DNA from: Megaustenia siamemsis
Lineage: Eukaryota > Mollusca > Gastropoda > Stylommatophora > Ariophantidae
Assembly: GCA_032433765.1 (NCBI GenBank)
Contig: JAVIAB010000092.1
Coordinates: forward strand, 105,313,779-105,377,778
Direction: 5' to 3'
DNA length: 64,000 nucleotides
Within the stretch, counting starts at the first letter, position 1. Every line of letters begins with the position of its first letter. This document shows positions 9,671 through 20,350 of this stretch, piece after piece. The notes under the pieces are model-generated. The model did no database searches. It saw only the letters and a program-made list of their open reading frames with translations, and was not told the DNA's origin. The position numbers were made by a program, and so were the translations under genes.

Positions 9671-10330
9671 TGAGCCCCCAGACAAGAAAATCACTGGAGG
9701 CTGTAGAAATGTGATATTACAGAATAATGTTGAGAATACCATGGACAGCTAAGAAGAGTAATGAAAGCTTTCTGAAAGAAGCCAAAGAAAAAAAGAGAGT
9801 TAATTTCCAATATTAGGAAGAAACAATCATCATGTTTTGGCCATGTAATGAGAAGGGAACAGCTGAATTATTGCGACAATTCGGAAAACTGAGGGACGAA
9901 GAGATAGAGTGAGGCAAAGAGAAAAGATGGGAGCCGCGATAGCTCAGTGGTTAGTGAACTGGACTACAAAGGACAAGAGGTAGGGTTCGATTCTAACCGA
10001 CGGCTACCGGTTCACCCAGCCTTTAATGGGTACCGGATTTTTTATGGGAAATTAAAGCGGCACGGGCGTAATATCTATCACATTACCCCAAAAATCATGT
10101 CCCGAAGATCTGTAAAATTTAGGGTCACTAACACCATATTCCTTATACGCCACTTGCAGTGACGGGGGTACATTACTTTTTTTTATTTAAAGAGAAAAGA
10201 TACCAGACAGATTAAGAGAATAACCAGGCAGGTCAACAACAGAATTGATATTTAACTGTGGAGATCGAAAGTTGTGGAGAGACATGATCACTTACGCCAG
10301 CAGGCATGGTACTTGATGGTGACGATGATT
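9671..10330 (+). mobile_element. LINE family B, C-terminal relic interrupted by a SINE
   Basis: Bases 9681-9928 and 10189-10325 join as one family B C-terminus: TGGAGGCTGTAGAAATG start, LRIPWTAKKS, FGHVMRR and a GGTACTTGATGG end. SINE1 sits between them at 9929-10188. The LINE part has frameshifts and stops. Confidence 0.85.
9929..10188 (+). mobile_element. SINE1 inserted in LINE B
   Basis: Full-length copy with A box, B box, GTACCGGATTTTTT body, CCACTTGCAGTGACGG end and T tail. Flanked by a perfect 13-bp target-site duplication AAAGAGAAAAGAT (9916-9928 and 10189-10201), which proves insertion after the LINE was already in place. Confidence 0.95.
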
Positions 10331-11428
10331 GATACCGATCGTCTTTGTTCATTACTTATTTTTCTTGTCTCACTGATGAAAACTCTATCCGAACGTTTAT
10401 TCTTTGTTCTGTTTATTGTTTGTTAAGCCATGTTAAATAGTTTGATATTTGTATACTCACGTTATACCCAGTTTAGCTGCAGCTCGGTACAGTATTACGT
10501 ATGTCTGCCTGTCTCCGTTGTAACTGTACCAAACATTGTCACTCAAAAGGCAGAAAATAAAGCCACCACACAATGACATTTTCATGTTTTAATGCCGTAC
10601 GGGTGACCCAACCAAAAGAGATACCATTTAGAAAGAAAAACGAAGTCATAAAAGCAAATGTTGGCATAGGACTAATTTTAAATTACACGCAGAGGCAATA
10701 AATAAGGAATATTTTGTTTAGAAATTGCCATACGTATGTCTTTATAGACTAACAATTAAAAAATAAAGAAAACTTTATTTTCACATCCACTATTATTTCT
10801 CTTCATCATGTTTATTCTATCACTCAAAACAATCCTAGTTCTCAGTATTTAGCTGTGTTGTTTGTATTGCATCATAGGGAATACTAGCATACCTATACAT
10901 AGTTCAAACTTGATCTTATCTTGGAACCATACGAATTACTATGCGTTTATAATTGCCTCTTCGGGATCTCAAAGTTTAATGGAGTAAATATTCTCCATTT
11001 CCTATCACAGCACAGCCCTCACGAACTACTTCAGAATAACTCTCTTCTACATTTACCTCGTCACAGTCTATCCTCTTTCGTCATTTCCATCCTTATAAAC
11101 CTCCCTTACTGGGATTCGCTGACGGTCTGACCACAGGCAGCTATATATTTACGTAGATCAGAGGGATAAGAGGGAATTGCCGGAAAACTACCAACTGGCA
11201 TGACGTTTTCAGCTTTGCGAGCAGGGGTGGTTGTGGGAAGTGTGAAGTCAGACGTCTATTTCTCCTATAGTTGAACACGTCACACTTGTTGGTGAGTTTT
11301 CCGGTTTTAATTTCTACCCGCGGGCCTTAGTAAATCCATAGTTGGCTGGTGTCTGACTTGCTCAACTTCATCTCTGACTTTGTCCTTGGTTCTAATTGAC
11401 GCCGCTTCGTACATGGAAGCCATATCTA

Positions 11429-11469
<41 letters not shown>

Positions 11470-11929
11470 GCTCGCTCACACACACATGGGGCCGTACGTG
11501 TGTACACAGAAACACTCACAATATTCTGACTAAAATCCTCCACACATTTCTATATTTTCAAAGATATCTCAATTTACTTTCCCCGTCCTACCTCGATTCT
11601 TGTTCACCATATCACGACTTTCACGCTTCACTTGTCTGAATTCACTTCTTAGTCTTTATTCTCTAGCTATTTATAGACTGATTGTGTTTACTGCCCAGTG
11701 ATTTTATCGACTTGTGGTCTAGTTATGTTATGCTGTCCCTGCCCGATCTGTCCGCTATAAAAATCTGTTATCTCATCTTGTACGGTAACTACTGTATCAT
11801 ACCATCACTTTTATTATATCAGGGTATACTCCAATCAAGGACGAACCTTTTTCACACTCAATCAAGGACGAACCTTTTTCACACTCTAGTAATCTTCTTC
11901 ACTTTTCAATATAAGTTTTTAACTCCTCT
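10331..11929. other. Intergenic DNA with small repeats
   Basis: No gene recognised. Holds a (CT)n microsatellite at about 11433-11464, followed by a short (CA)n run. A 28-bp direct repeat of ATCAAGGACGAACCTTTTTC occurs twice at about 11834-11885. A TGACGTTTTCAGC segment near 11201 resembles one near 8602. Confidence 0.5.
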
Positions 11930-11940
11930 AAACATATTTC

Positions 11941-12305
11941 ATCACTGGAGTCTGTAGAGATGTAGTTTACACAAAAATGTTGAGAATACCATGGACAGCT
12001 AAGAAGAGTAATGAAAACGTTCTGAAAGAGGCCAAAGCAAAAAGAGAGCAAATTTTCAATATTAGGAAGAAACAATTATAATTTTTTGGCCATGTAATGA
12101 GAAGAGAACAGCTGGAATATATTGTAACAACTGGGAAAATTGAGGGACGAAGAGATAGAGGGAAGCAAAGAGAAAAGATACCAGACAGCTTAAGAGAATG
12201 GCTTGGCAGAAGGTCAAAAACAGAAATGATAAATAAATGTCGAGATTGAAAGTTGTGGAGAAACATGATCACCTATGCCAGCAGGCCCGGTACTTGATGA
12301 TGATG
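11941..12305 (+). mobile_element. LINE family B, 5'-truncated insertion with target-site duplication
   Basis: Begins at ATCACTGGAGTCTGTAG and ends GGTACTTGATGATGATG. It encodes the family B C-terminus (LRIPWTAKKS, a GHVMRRE-type stretch, GRRDRGKQREKIP) with a few stops. Flanked by an 11-bp duplication AAACATATTTC (11930-11940 and 12306-12316), so both ends of this truncated insertion are defined to the base. Confidence 0.9.
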
Positions 12306-12416
12306 AAACATATTTCTCAGCTTTCGCCTATTCTTTTTTTTTCGTTGGATTCTTAACATAACTTGTTTTGTCAAACTTCATACTGGTTTTCTGAATGATG
12401 AAGAAAATAAAGACTA

Positions 12417-12447
12417 CCTGACGATGGCCTTTGACGAAACGTCGCAG
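12417..12447 (+). other. CTGACGA...CGAAACGTCG motif
   Basis: CTGACGATGGCCTTTGACGA then AACGTCGCAG. It has the two conserved strands of a hammerhead ribozyme core (CTGANGA and GAAA) around a short possible stem. One of five similar sites in the window. Full fold not established. Confidence 0.35.
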
Positions 12448-12683
12448 TTTGTCTTGACTTGCTGTTCGTTTAGCTTACTTTGTTTTCTACAAAGGGCCCG
12501 GCACAGTGTTTAGTATTTGTTATATTTTATATCTGTGCTTATCTCTTATCTTAATGATGTAATGTCAGCTTCACCTATATAAAACTATAGTTTTCTCAGT
12601 TTTGTGTGTGTTTCCATTCCTTCAAAATCCTATCGATGGCACTCCAGCCCGATTGTTCTCAACTCGCCAAGCGCCGATCTTTA

Positions 12684-12895
12684 ATCTATCTATCCACCTA
12701 TATATTGTCCTTTCGAGCCGAAGACAGCACATAGGGCAGAACTACAATCCTAAAAACAGAAACCTTGGTGGCCAAAATGGCACATATTGCAGAGATCACT
12801 GCTTCTAAAAATCTTTGGCTCTGTTTCCATAGCAATGCTTTTCACAATGACAGCTTGTCAAGCCAAGCGCCTTAATCACAGGACCTAATAAGTTG
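12684..12895. repeat. Interspersed repeat H, copy 1
   Basis: Sequence from TTGTCCTTTCGAGCCGAAG through GCACATAGGGCAGAA, GGCACATATTGCAGAGATC and GACAGCTTGTCAAGCCA. It is about 80 percent like bases 15535-15740 by eye. Preceded by CTAT-rich DNA. Class unknown; possibly a LINE 3' end, since CCTTTCGAGCCG is also at the 3' end of family A. Confidence 0.65.
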
Positions 12896-13291
12896 TTGTA
12901 ACACAATTAAGAGATTAGTTACACAATTCCAGTTTTCTCTGTCTCTCGCTGCTGCCTGTGATTTTACTACGAAGTCAAGACTCTTCAAATTTTTAAAACT
13001 GCAATTACAGTTATCCTTGTGTATCTTTCCACTTTCTAACGACATTCACAATTCCTTTAAAGAGTTTTTTTTTTTTTTTTTTGCAAGACTCGATGAGCAT
13101 GTCTTATCAGAACTGTTGTCTTTTCGCGATGATAAAAGTATAATTAAATTAACCACATTTTTTTCTTGGAGTGTATACTGGACCTTTATGTTTGTAATGT
13201 GGTCTACGTTTGAGCTGCCATGAATCTTCTTATTGAATTTTGCCTCAACTACTGAAATTGTGCAGCTGAATTCCGTAATTTGAGAACCTTT
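12896..13291. other. Intergenic DNA, no feature seen
   Basis: Contains a (T)n run at about 13066-13082. No coding pattern recognised. Confidence 0.5.
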
Positions 13292-13300
13292 AAGGGGATA

Positions 13301-13560
13301 GGGAGCCGCAATAGCTCAATGGTTAGTGGACTGGACTACAAAGGACAAGAGGCAGGGTTTGATTTCAACAGACGGCTTCCAGGTTCACCCAGCCTTAAAT
13401 GGGTACCAGATTTTTTCTTGGAAAGTAAAGCGGCACGGGCGTAATACCGACCACATCACCCCAAAAATCATGCGCTGAAGGTCTGTAAAATATATGGTGA
13501 CTAACACCATATTCCCTATACGCCACTTGGCGTGACGGGGGTACTTTACTTTTTTTTTTT
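13301..13560 (+). mobile_element. SINE1 copy with target-site duplication
   Basis: Complete from GGGAGCCGCAATAGCTCAAT to the T tail. The flanking sequence AAGGGGATA (13292-13300) is repeated at 13561-13569 directly after the tail, a 9- to 12-bp target-site duplication. Confidence 0.95.
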
Positions 13561-13569
13561 AAGGGGATA

Positions 13570-14029
13570 GTGTGTGAACGAATGGACAAAAAAGTGTGGG
13601 TATCCAAATAAGGTGGAACACAAAGTTCGAGTTACGGTAGATTTATACAGAATAAAATGTTTGTATTTTTTATCGGGCTCTTGTAATAGAACTTTGATCT
13701 GAACACCTATTGGTGACTGAACTATGCATGCAGCATTCTTTCTTCAGCCCAATGGAATGGAAACTCCCGCCACACTCAAAAAAAGGTATAATCACATTTT
13801 TTAAAATAAGAAGAATGTACATAACCAGAAATTATTCAAATAATTTGTTTACATATTACACAGTTTCTATTAATGAAGTTATTACTTGGGAGTCGTAGAC
13901 TAACGAGGCAGGGTCATTTAAGAAGAATGACAAACATTCGTTTACCCAAACAAATATTGTATGAACGATGTCCTAACATCATCAAGCGCTATACATTTTT
14001 TGTTTTCAATATGACGATCATCATTTTCG
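13570..14029. other. Intergenic DNA, no feature seen
   Basis: AT-rich; no supported gene or repeat family. Confidence 0.5.
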
Positions 14030-14455
14030 GAGGACGTGAACATCCATGGTATATGGTGGATAGGCGACAGGAACCATTGAAGGCTATGTCTGAAGGGTGT
14101 CCCTTGTTTCAGTTTCCTCATATTCCAAGTCCGGCTTGTTGCAGGAGCTACTGAGTTAAGTGCTCTGTGCACACTGTGAGCTGTGTGCTTCATCCGTTTT
14201 GATCATGTTTCGATGTCCAAATTGTTTACGATGAAAGATGATATCGTATGACAGGGAACAGTTGACTGTCTTCACTTTCTGCGCTGTTTCGCCTTATGTC
14301 TTTTGGCGTGTGCTGAGACTGTTACGAAGTTACGTTTCTTTGTTTGGGAGATGAGTTAGTAATTCGAATGATTCCACTGGCACGGGCGGTTGAGCAATTA
14401 TGGATTTTGATTCGTTTGCAGTGATACCGAGGCCTTCCATAACCAATAACCAATA
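14030..14455 (+). repeat. Interspersed repeat F, copy 1
   Basis: Shares about 400 bases with 33062-33485 (plus) and 59965-60245 (minus). Anchors are GGTGGATAGGCGACAGGA, CAGTTTCCTCATATTCCAAG, CTACTGAGTT, CCTTATGTCTTTTGG, GATTCCACTGGCACGG, ATTATGGATTTTGATT and a final TAACCAATAACCAATA. The simple-repeat 3' end suggests a retrotransposed element. No open frame is conserved between copies. Confidence 0.8.
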
Positions 14456-14800
14456 CATATTGTATGGCGAACTTAAGGACGGTAAGAGACCAAAGGGCAG
14501 ACCACTGCTGAGATATAAGGGTGTTTGCAGGGCTTCCTTGAGAGAAAACTCTATCGGTGAAAGAAACTGGAAAAATCTGGCTGCAGATCCTAGGACATGG
14601 AAAACAAAAATAAAAAAAGTGGCACAGCAACTTTCGAGGCAGTGTTGATATCAAATTCAGAAGACAAAAGGCGCAGGAGAAAGGAAACAATGCAATACAC
14701 AACAGGTACATCTTGTTTGTTCCGCGAATGGATCTGTCTGTCCAATATTGGCAGATTCAGCCACGAGAGAGCTTTTTCAGGAAAGCAACATAAAACACTA
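14456..14800 (+). mobile_element. LINE C-terminal relic with terminal zinc-finger-like segment
   Basis: The plus strand reads LYGELKDGKRPKGRPLLRY, NWKNLAADPRTWK and QQLSRQC, then, with a frameshift, CLFREWICLSNIGRFSHERAF. That matches the C-terminal GKR-GRP/ADR-W block and the last Cys/His finger of another LINE type, of which 31505-31790 is a second piece. It directly abuts repeat F. Confidence 0.75.
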
Positions 14801-14816
14801 ATATTTTTACCAAATT

Positions 14817-14915
14817 ATGGGTGTCCGGTTAGCGCAATCGATAGGCGGTTGGCTTACCACGGCAACAGCCGGGGTTCGTAATCCTGGCGAGGACACCTGG
14901 GTTTTACTAATTCCC
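14817..14915 (+). other. tRNA-like sequence (pseudo-tRNA or SINE head)
   Basis: GTGTCCGGTTAGCGCAATCG begins an A box, and GGTTCG followed by AATC resembles a B box. The first bases GTGTCC pair with GGACAC at about 14893-14898, giving an acceptor-like stem. The anticodon-arm region (GTTGGC, loop TTACCAC, GGCAAC) has one stem mismatch, and the loop would carry ACC (glycine). The mismatch and flanking SINE make a functional tRNA gene doubtful. Confidence 0.45.
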
Positions 14916-14927
14916 TAAAAATTAGTA

Positions 14928-15190
14928 GGAGCCGCGATAGCTCAGTGGTTAGTGAACTGGACTACTACGGACAAGGGGTAGGGTTCGATCCCAACCGACG
15001 GCTCCGGGTTCACCCAGCCTTAAATGGGTACCGGATTTTTTCTGGGAAAGTAAAAGCAGCACGGGCGTAATACCGACCACATTACCCCAAAAATCATGTG
15101 CTGAAGGTCTGTAAAATATAGGGTCACTAACACCATATTTCCCTATACGCCACTTGGCGTGACGGGGGGTACTTTACTTTTTACTTTACT
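14928..15190 (+). mobile_element. SINE1 copy
   Basis: Complete head, body and CCACTTGGCGTGACGGGGGG end with a short TTACTTTAC tail instead of a long T run. No convincing duplication flanks it, perhaps because of the tRNA-like neighbour. Confidence 0.9.
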
Positions 15191-15199
15191 GACTTATGA

Positions 15200-15990
15200 T
15201 TGCTTGCCGTCTGTCGAGGCGCCAAGGGTCGTATATATTACTGAAGTCTGGTTTTAGTTTTATCAAGGTATCTGTTCCCATGTACTCAAATTCATTAGAT
15301 GTTTATAGTAGCTATCCACTAACCCCGATGTCTGAACACTAATATCATCAAAGTCATTCACCTTCTTTTTATCGACGTAGATATTCAATCCACGGCCTTT
15401 AGATTTTTTTATTTCTTTAGACGTTCTATAGGTTCTTATTTCCTTCCTCATTTGCCTTTCAGCGTCGAGGGGAGATATAACTTGCGGTCTTTTGCTCTTT
15501 TGTTGCCTCTGCTGCTGTAATGTTTCCTACTACTATTATTGTCCTTTCGAACCGAAGATGGCACATAGGGCAGAACCACAATTTCAAAAACAGAAACCTT
15601 GCGTGCCAAAGTGGCACATATAGCAGAGATCACTGCTCTAAAATATATGGCGCTGTTTCCATAACAATACTTTTTACAATGACAGCTTGTCAAGCCATCG
15701 ATCAGCCTCCTTAGTTGCCTCTTACGACATGCCTGGAAGGTCACACTGTCACTATTCTTTAATATTCCATCAATTAATCTTTTTTTTTCTTTTTCAATTC
15801 ATCTTTTCGTGGCCTGGTGTTCTCACAGCGTTTATTAAAGGCCTACGGTGTTGTTTTCTGGCCTTTCTGTCTTATCACTTGGCCAAACCATTTATCTAGT
15901 GTTCCTTTATGTATTCTAAGGCGGGAATTATTCCTAGCTTTGTTATCTTAGCAGCAGAACATCAACATAACTATAGACGGCAGACAATTG
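15200..15990 (-). mobile_element. LINE family E relic, antisense, interrupted by repeat H
   Basis: The pieces at about 15430-15523 and 15740-15930 correspond to one LINE in antisense. The first matches 16500-16590 (TTTGCCTTTCAGCRTCGAGG, CTGCTGCTGT). The second matches 16600-16760 (TCCATCAATY, TGTCTTATCAC). Repeat H lies between. The part 15200-15430 has a 62-codon minus-strand frame of uncertain origin. Fully decayed. Confidence 0.55.
15530..15740. repeat. Interspersed repeat H, copy 2 (inside LINE E)
   Basis: TTGTCCTTTCGAACCGAAG through GGCACATATAGCAGAGATC to GACAGCTTGTCAAGCCATCG, then CTTACGACATGCCTGG. Inserted in an antisense family E LINE, so it is younger than that LINE. Confidence 0.65.
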
Positions 15991-16160
15991 AAACAAGTGG
16001 AGGAATTTACATATCCAGGAGTCAAATGAAAAACGATAATTCACAAACAGCAGAAATAGACTTAAGATGCAGCAAAGCTTGTCAGATCATTGGACAGATG
16101 TCACCACTAACGTCCTGGCGTGTTACTGACCACAACATGAATAAAATGAACAGTTGATCA
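15945..16160 (+). mobile_element. LINE family E relic
   Basis: The plus strand reads RQLKQVEEFTY-like codons, then AEIDLRCSKACQIIGQMSPL, a segment also met at 35850 and 53940. Opposite orientation to the adjacent 15740-15930 piece, so two insertions or an inversion. Not coding. Confidence 0.6.
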
Positions 16161-16499
16161 CTAAACAAAATTGAGACTTATACCATATTCTTTAAACGCC
16201 TAAAGGCATGAAGCGAACATTATCTCTTTATTAACGTTTATGGTTTACAACTGAACATCTCTCGAAATCGAAATTTGAACAACTTTTATAAAACAAACGA
16301 AGTACAAGAATTAGGGGAGATTACTAGAGTATCTTCCTCCACAAATGTTTTAGAATTTACCTAACTCGAGCAAGTGTCAGTTTAAACAAACAACTGCCAG
16401 AGGGTAATACAAGTCGAGGAAGACAAAAAAAAATGTAGATAACGAAATGATAGAGTAATTGGTTTGGGAAACAAATTTCAACTTAAACAGTGACATTTT
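16161..16499. other. Intergenic DNA, no feature seen
   Basis: No recognisable gene or repeat. Confidence 0.5.
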
Positions 16500-16880
16500 T
16501 CTTTTTTTTCCTTCTACATTTGCCTTTCAGCATCGAGGAGATATATAGGTAGCTGTCTTTTGCTGACCTCTGCTGCTGTTATACTTCCTAGTGGTACTAT
16601 TCCATCAATCCATCTTTATTGTGGTTGGGCCTTCTGCCTAGCAATCTTGTAACGTTTATTGAAAGTTCGTTGTTGCGTATTTTGATTTTTCTGTCTAATC
16701 ACGTCGTCAAAACATTTTGTGTTGTTTATTTATGTATTCAGTGGCAAGAATTATTCCTAGCTTTTTAATTCAATTTCTTATCCCTGATTTTATCTCTTGG
16801 GCTGTTTCTTTTAATGGGTCTAAGACATTTCATTTCAGTATTGGCTATTTGTCATGTTGTTCTTCAGTCTAGCGTCCAAG
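16500..16880 (-). mobile_element. LINE family E 3' relic, antisense
   Basis: TTTGCCTTTCAGCATCGAGG, CTGCTGCTGTTATACTTCCT and a CTGTCTAATCACGTCG stretch parallel 15430-15930. The repeat H insertion is absent here, showing the uninterrupted order. Confidence 0.55.
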
Positions 16881-17473
16881 TCTGGCGTTATTAGCACAAC
16901 GTTGGGATGAAGATTGTGTTAAAGAGTGCAGTGATATTTAAAAGTGGAAAAATTAGCAAATCAGACTAGCTAAATGAAATCATTATCGATGCTACAAAGC
17001 ATGAAAGGTCTATGACAATAATAATAGCAATAAGACTTCTTGCTATCTCTGAGGCAAAGGTCGCGTTATTGTAATGTCAGAGACCCTACCGTTTGCAACT
17101 ACGTTTCATAACTCGTGCCCAACTTTTAAAATCGATATCTTTTTAACCGCTTTTTGTAAGTTGTTCAGAATTGGCATGTAAAGTTATAATGATTAGAACC
17201 CAACAGGGAATTAATTTCATTAAAAAAACATTTGGTTATTATTGTTGCTTATTTGATTTATATAAATTTATAACGACCCATTGATGTAGTCAAAACTTAA
17301 TGTTTACAGTATTTTAAGTTAAAAATAGCGATAAAAATCAATACACGGTCAAATTGACGCGTTTGCACGCTTTCAACGTGGGTTTTCTGACACAATTAGA
17401 CACTTGTACAGAACACGAGAAATTGTGTGTTCCATTTCCGTTCATTCAGCGGCGTGGAACGATAACATTTATC

Positions 17474-18750
17474 ATGAGTCTTAAAATGAAATTCTGCAGT
17501 TTACAAAACATCGCAATAAAAATGTATGACTATATTTGCAAAGAGGCTAAACGAGGAAGATTATTTCATTTTTTAGAAAACCCTGAGAATAGGACAAGAC
17601 ACATTTTGGATTTATCTAAACGGACATTTAATCGCTGGATTCAAGCACGTGACCGTCAATGTTCAAAATATACAAAATCACAAGGAAGAGCAAAATGTTG
17701 GATAATTTCGACAGTGAACTTATTAGAAGTGAAATTCACAAAATGTTGGGTATGAATTAAACTGTTACAATAAGGAAGTTAAATATATCGCTGAAAAAGA
17801 ACAACAGTATTGAAATATCAAAGTCTACATTATGGAGGAATGCGAGAGCTGCAGGCTTTACATTCAGAAAGTATTCCAATGGACGAAACATCATCTGTGA
17901 GAAGCCACATATAGTAGTCATGAGAAGCAAGTACTTACGTGAAGTAAAAGAGATGCGCAAGCAAGGTTATGATATTGTGTACTTGGATGAAACATGGATC
18001 AATGCTCACCACACTAACCAAAGGGAATGGCAGTCATCAGATGGAAAGATTAAGAGATTAATACCTAGCAGCAAAGGACAGCGCTTGATAATTGCTCATG
18101 CAGGTAGTCGACAACATGGACTAATACAGAATGCAGAGCTCATTTTTCTTTCAAAATCCATAGACAATCGGGATTATCACTCTGAGATGAATGGTCACAT
18201 ATTTAGACATTGGATTGAAAATTCTGCTCTCCCATCACTAGATCGACCATCTTGCCTAATAATGGACAATGCAGCGTACCACAACATTGTTGCACTTGAA
18301 GATAAAGTCCCGACGTCATCCAGTACAAAAGATGCTATTAAGATATGGCTCACAAAGGAGCACATACAATTTAATAACATGTACTTAAAACCTGAATTAC
18401 TATCTCTAGTAAAGCAAAAACAAAGGACAAAGATTTTTCAAATAGATAAGATTATCCAAGAGCACGGTCATATAAGTTTGAGGTTGCCACCTTACCATGC
18501 TCATTTAAATTCAATAGAACTAATCTGGGCAAAATTAAAAGGACAAGTGACAGATGAAAATACAACATTCAAAATATGCGATGTAAAGACTCTTGCTAAT
18601 CTCGCTTTATTAAATATAGACAAAGATTATTGGGCTAAATGTGAAGACCACGTCTTAAAACAGGAAGAGGAATATTGGAAAAATGATGGTTTGTGGAATG
18701 TTCAACCCCAAACAGTTATTAATCTTTTAGACTTGTCTGATTCAGAATGA
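17474..18750 (+). pseudogene. DD83E Tc1/mariner-superfamily transposase, one frameshift and one stop
   Basis: The transposase cuts and pastes the element using a DDE metal-binding triad. The N-terminal part (from ATG 17474) has a helix-turn-helix-like DLSKRTFNRWIQARD. The frame shifts near 17690, and an in-frame TAA at 17757-17759 interrupts the linker. From 17760 the frame is open to TGA 18750. The triad is Asp in YLDETW (17986), Asp in IMDNAAYHN (18265) and Glu in NSIELIW (18517), with 83 residues between the second Asp and the Glu. That spacing, the YLKPELL and LRLPPYHAHLN segments and the C-terminal KQEEEYW point to the lineage near the DD82E (Sailor-type) group, recalled from the literature and not checked. 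The catalytic half is intact but no full-length protein can be made. Confidence 0.85.
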
Positions 18751-18807
18751 AAGTATATAGCCCCCACAATGTTGGCCCCTATATTACCTTAAATTAGTTC
18801 AACAAAC

Positions 18808-18823
18808 GGTCCTTTTCAGGACC
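18808..18823 (+). promoter_or_regulatory. Histone-type mRNA 3' stem-loop
   Basis: GGTCCTTTTCAGGACC is an exact fit to the metazoan histone stem-loop pattern GGYYYTNNTNARRRCC (6-bp stem, 4-base loop), with A/C-rich flanks CAAAC and ACAC as in invertebrate histone genes. It lies 58 bases after the transposase stop. No histone coding sequence is visible upstream. In real histone genes this element binds SLBP and directs 3' cleavage without a poly(A) tail. Confidence 0.6.
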
Positions 18824-18861
18824 ACACAACTATGAAAATTGGACATACAGGTATACGTTGA

Positions 18862-18899
18862 TATTATTGTCCGTCCTCGAACTGAGAAGACAATAATTC
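18862..18899. repeat. Short inverted repeat (hairpin)
   Basis: ATTATTGTC and GACAATAAT are perfect complements separated by about 19 bases, within the right part of the transposon. Role unknown. Confidence 0.5.
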
Positions 18900-19212
18900 T
18901 CCCGGTGTTTTGTCTTATCCAGTTATTTCCCCATTACGGCCACGCCTTTACCTAGTGAAAATTAATCACAGACCAGCAACTACGGTAATTTCTATTCTTT
19001 AAGGGTTCACAATTTACAATTTTGACAAACATCAAAGAAATTCGCCGCTTTAAGAAAACTGCAGCTGCAAGATATTTGTTAAATATACATTTAAAGGGTC
19101 TTTTGCATTCTAATAACATTTGGAAAATTTCAACAGTTTTTAACAAATGGTTACTGAGTAATAGCATTTTGAAGTTGGGCACATGATTTGAAACGAGCTA
19201 CAATATTCTCTG

Positions 19213-20350
19213 CACTTCGGGACAATCAAACTGGCTGTGTTTGTGAAGAATTGAGAATTGTGACGTCAGTTAACAATAGAAGTGTTGCGCATAAGAAATG
19301 TATTTATTGTTTGTCGATTATAGCATGAGCCTTTCAGTTCAGCAGAAGGTCGACGGCTGAGGGGTCATGACCCCCAAGCGAGACAACAATCCTAGAGTGT
19401 CAAGAAGCTAAAGTGCCTAAATACTTGCTCATTGGGGGGGGGGGGAATTTGCGTCCTGCTGCGAAGCTCAGTATGACGGGTTTCCTGCTACTTCCACGAA
19501 CCGCAAACATGTGGTATTGTGCTTGTGCATATGAGTGTTTGTGTGCGCGTATATGTGTGTGTGTTTTTTTTTTTTTTTTTGCATAAATACAAATGTGTGC
19601 ACACATCGATTGATCAGTTGATTTTTCAGTAAGAAATGTAATCAAACATTTGAATAATTTTTTTTAAATTATCACCAAACAAAATTTTTGAGGATTGTAA
19701 TAACGATTTAGAAAGCTCCCCAGCTACACGCTCATTGATCCATTTCCTGGTGGACACACAATGATACACCAAACTGTGTTTGAGTTTTCTGATATTTGTG
19801 CGACAAAACAGGAGCTCTCGAAGAGAATATCAAATGGTTTAAATGAGCTAATGAAAATGTTTATTTTTAAATTCTATCTAAACATGCAACGTACTTATTC
19901 TTGAAGGATACTCTAAATCTGAAGATAACATTGGACCACTGCAGTATTGAATATAGACAAATACTTTCATCATATTTTTACCTAAAAATTAAAAATAATT
20001 TTTCAAACTAGTCAGAATTAAAAACACATTTCGGAAAAACCAAATGAATGGCAGATAATTGCTCTCCTGAGTACTATTATGGAATGCTCAAAGGCAGGTT
20101 CCACTCTAACTTTTATTATCTGGGACTTTATCATAAGTTTCCTCAAGATCGTTATTTATCTTTCCCTTCCACTGATCCTTGTTTTAGTATTTGAGTTTTA
20201 GTTGTTCTTTACTGAAGCGACAAAAACTGAGAGCCGAGAGATCGCCAATCAAATTCCATTTATTAAGAAAGTTTGTTATTTGTGGTACTATATGTATATA
20301 TAATTAAGTGTACTTTTGTTCAAAATATTCATGTAATATAATTATGATAA
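19213..20350. other. AT-rich intergenic DNA
   Basis: Contains a poly-G run at 19434-19445, a (TG)n-rich stretch and a (T)n run near 19566-19580. No gene or repeat family recognised. Confidence 0.5.

Larger units (their letters stand above)
17078..19212 (+). mobile_element. Tc1/mariner-like DNA transposon with inverted terminal regions
   Basis: The left end (CAGAGACCCTACC, then CGTTTCATAACTCGTGCCCA and ACTTTTAAAATCG at 17078-17135) reappears inverted at the right end. There the complement of 19212-19100 reads CAGAGAATATTG, CGTTTCAAATCATGTGCCCA and ACTTCAAAATGC. The match extends with gaps over roughly 120 bases. The broken transposase lies between. Exact boundaries and the TA target duplication are not clear, so the ends are estimates from where the inverted similarity stops. 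Confidence 0.75.

Noticed and set aside
17754..17760. Intron between the two halves of the transposase
   Set aside because: Coding similarity continues directly across the stop with no donor or acceptor; a frameshift near 17690 and a point stop are simpler.
18195..18380. Minus-strand frame inside the transposase
   Set aside because: Antisense shadow of the catalytic domain.
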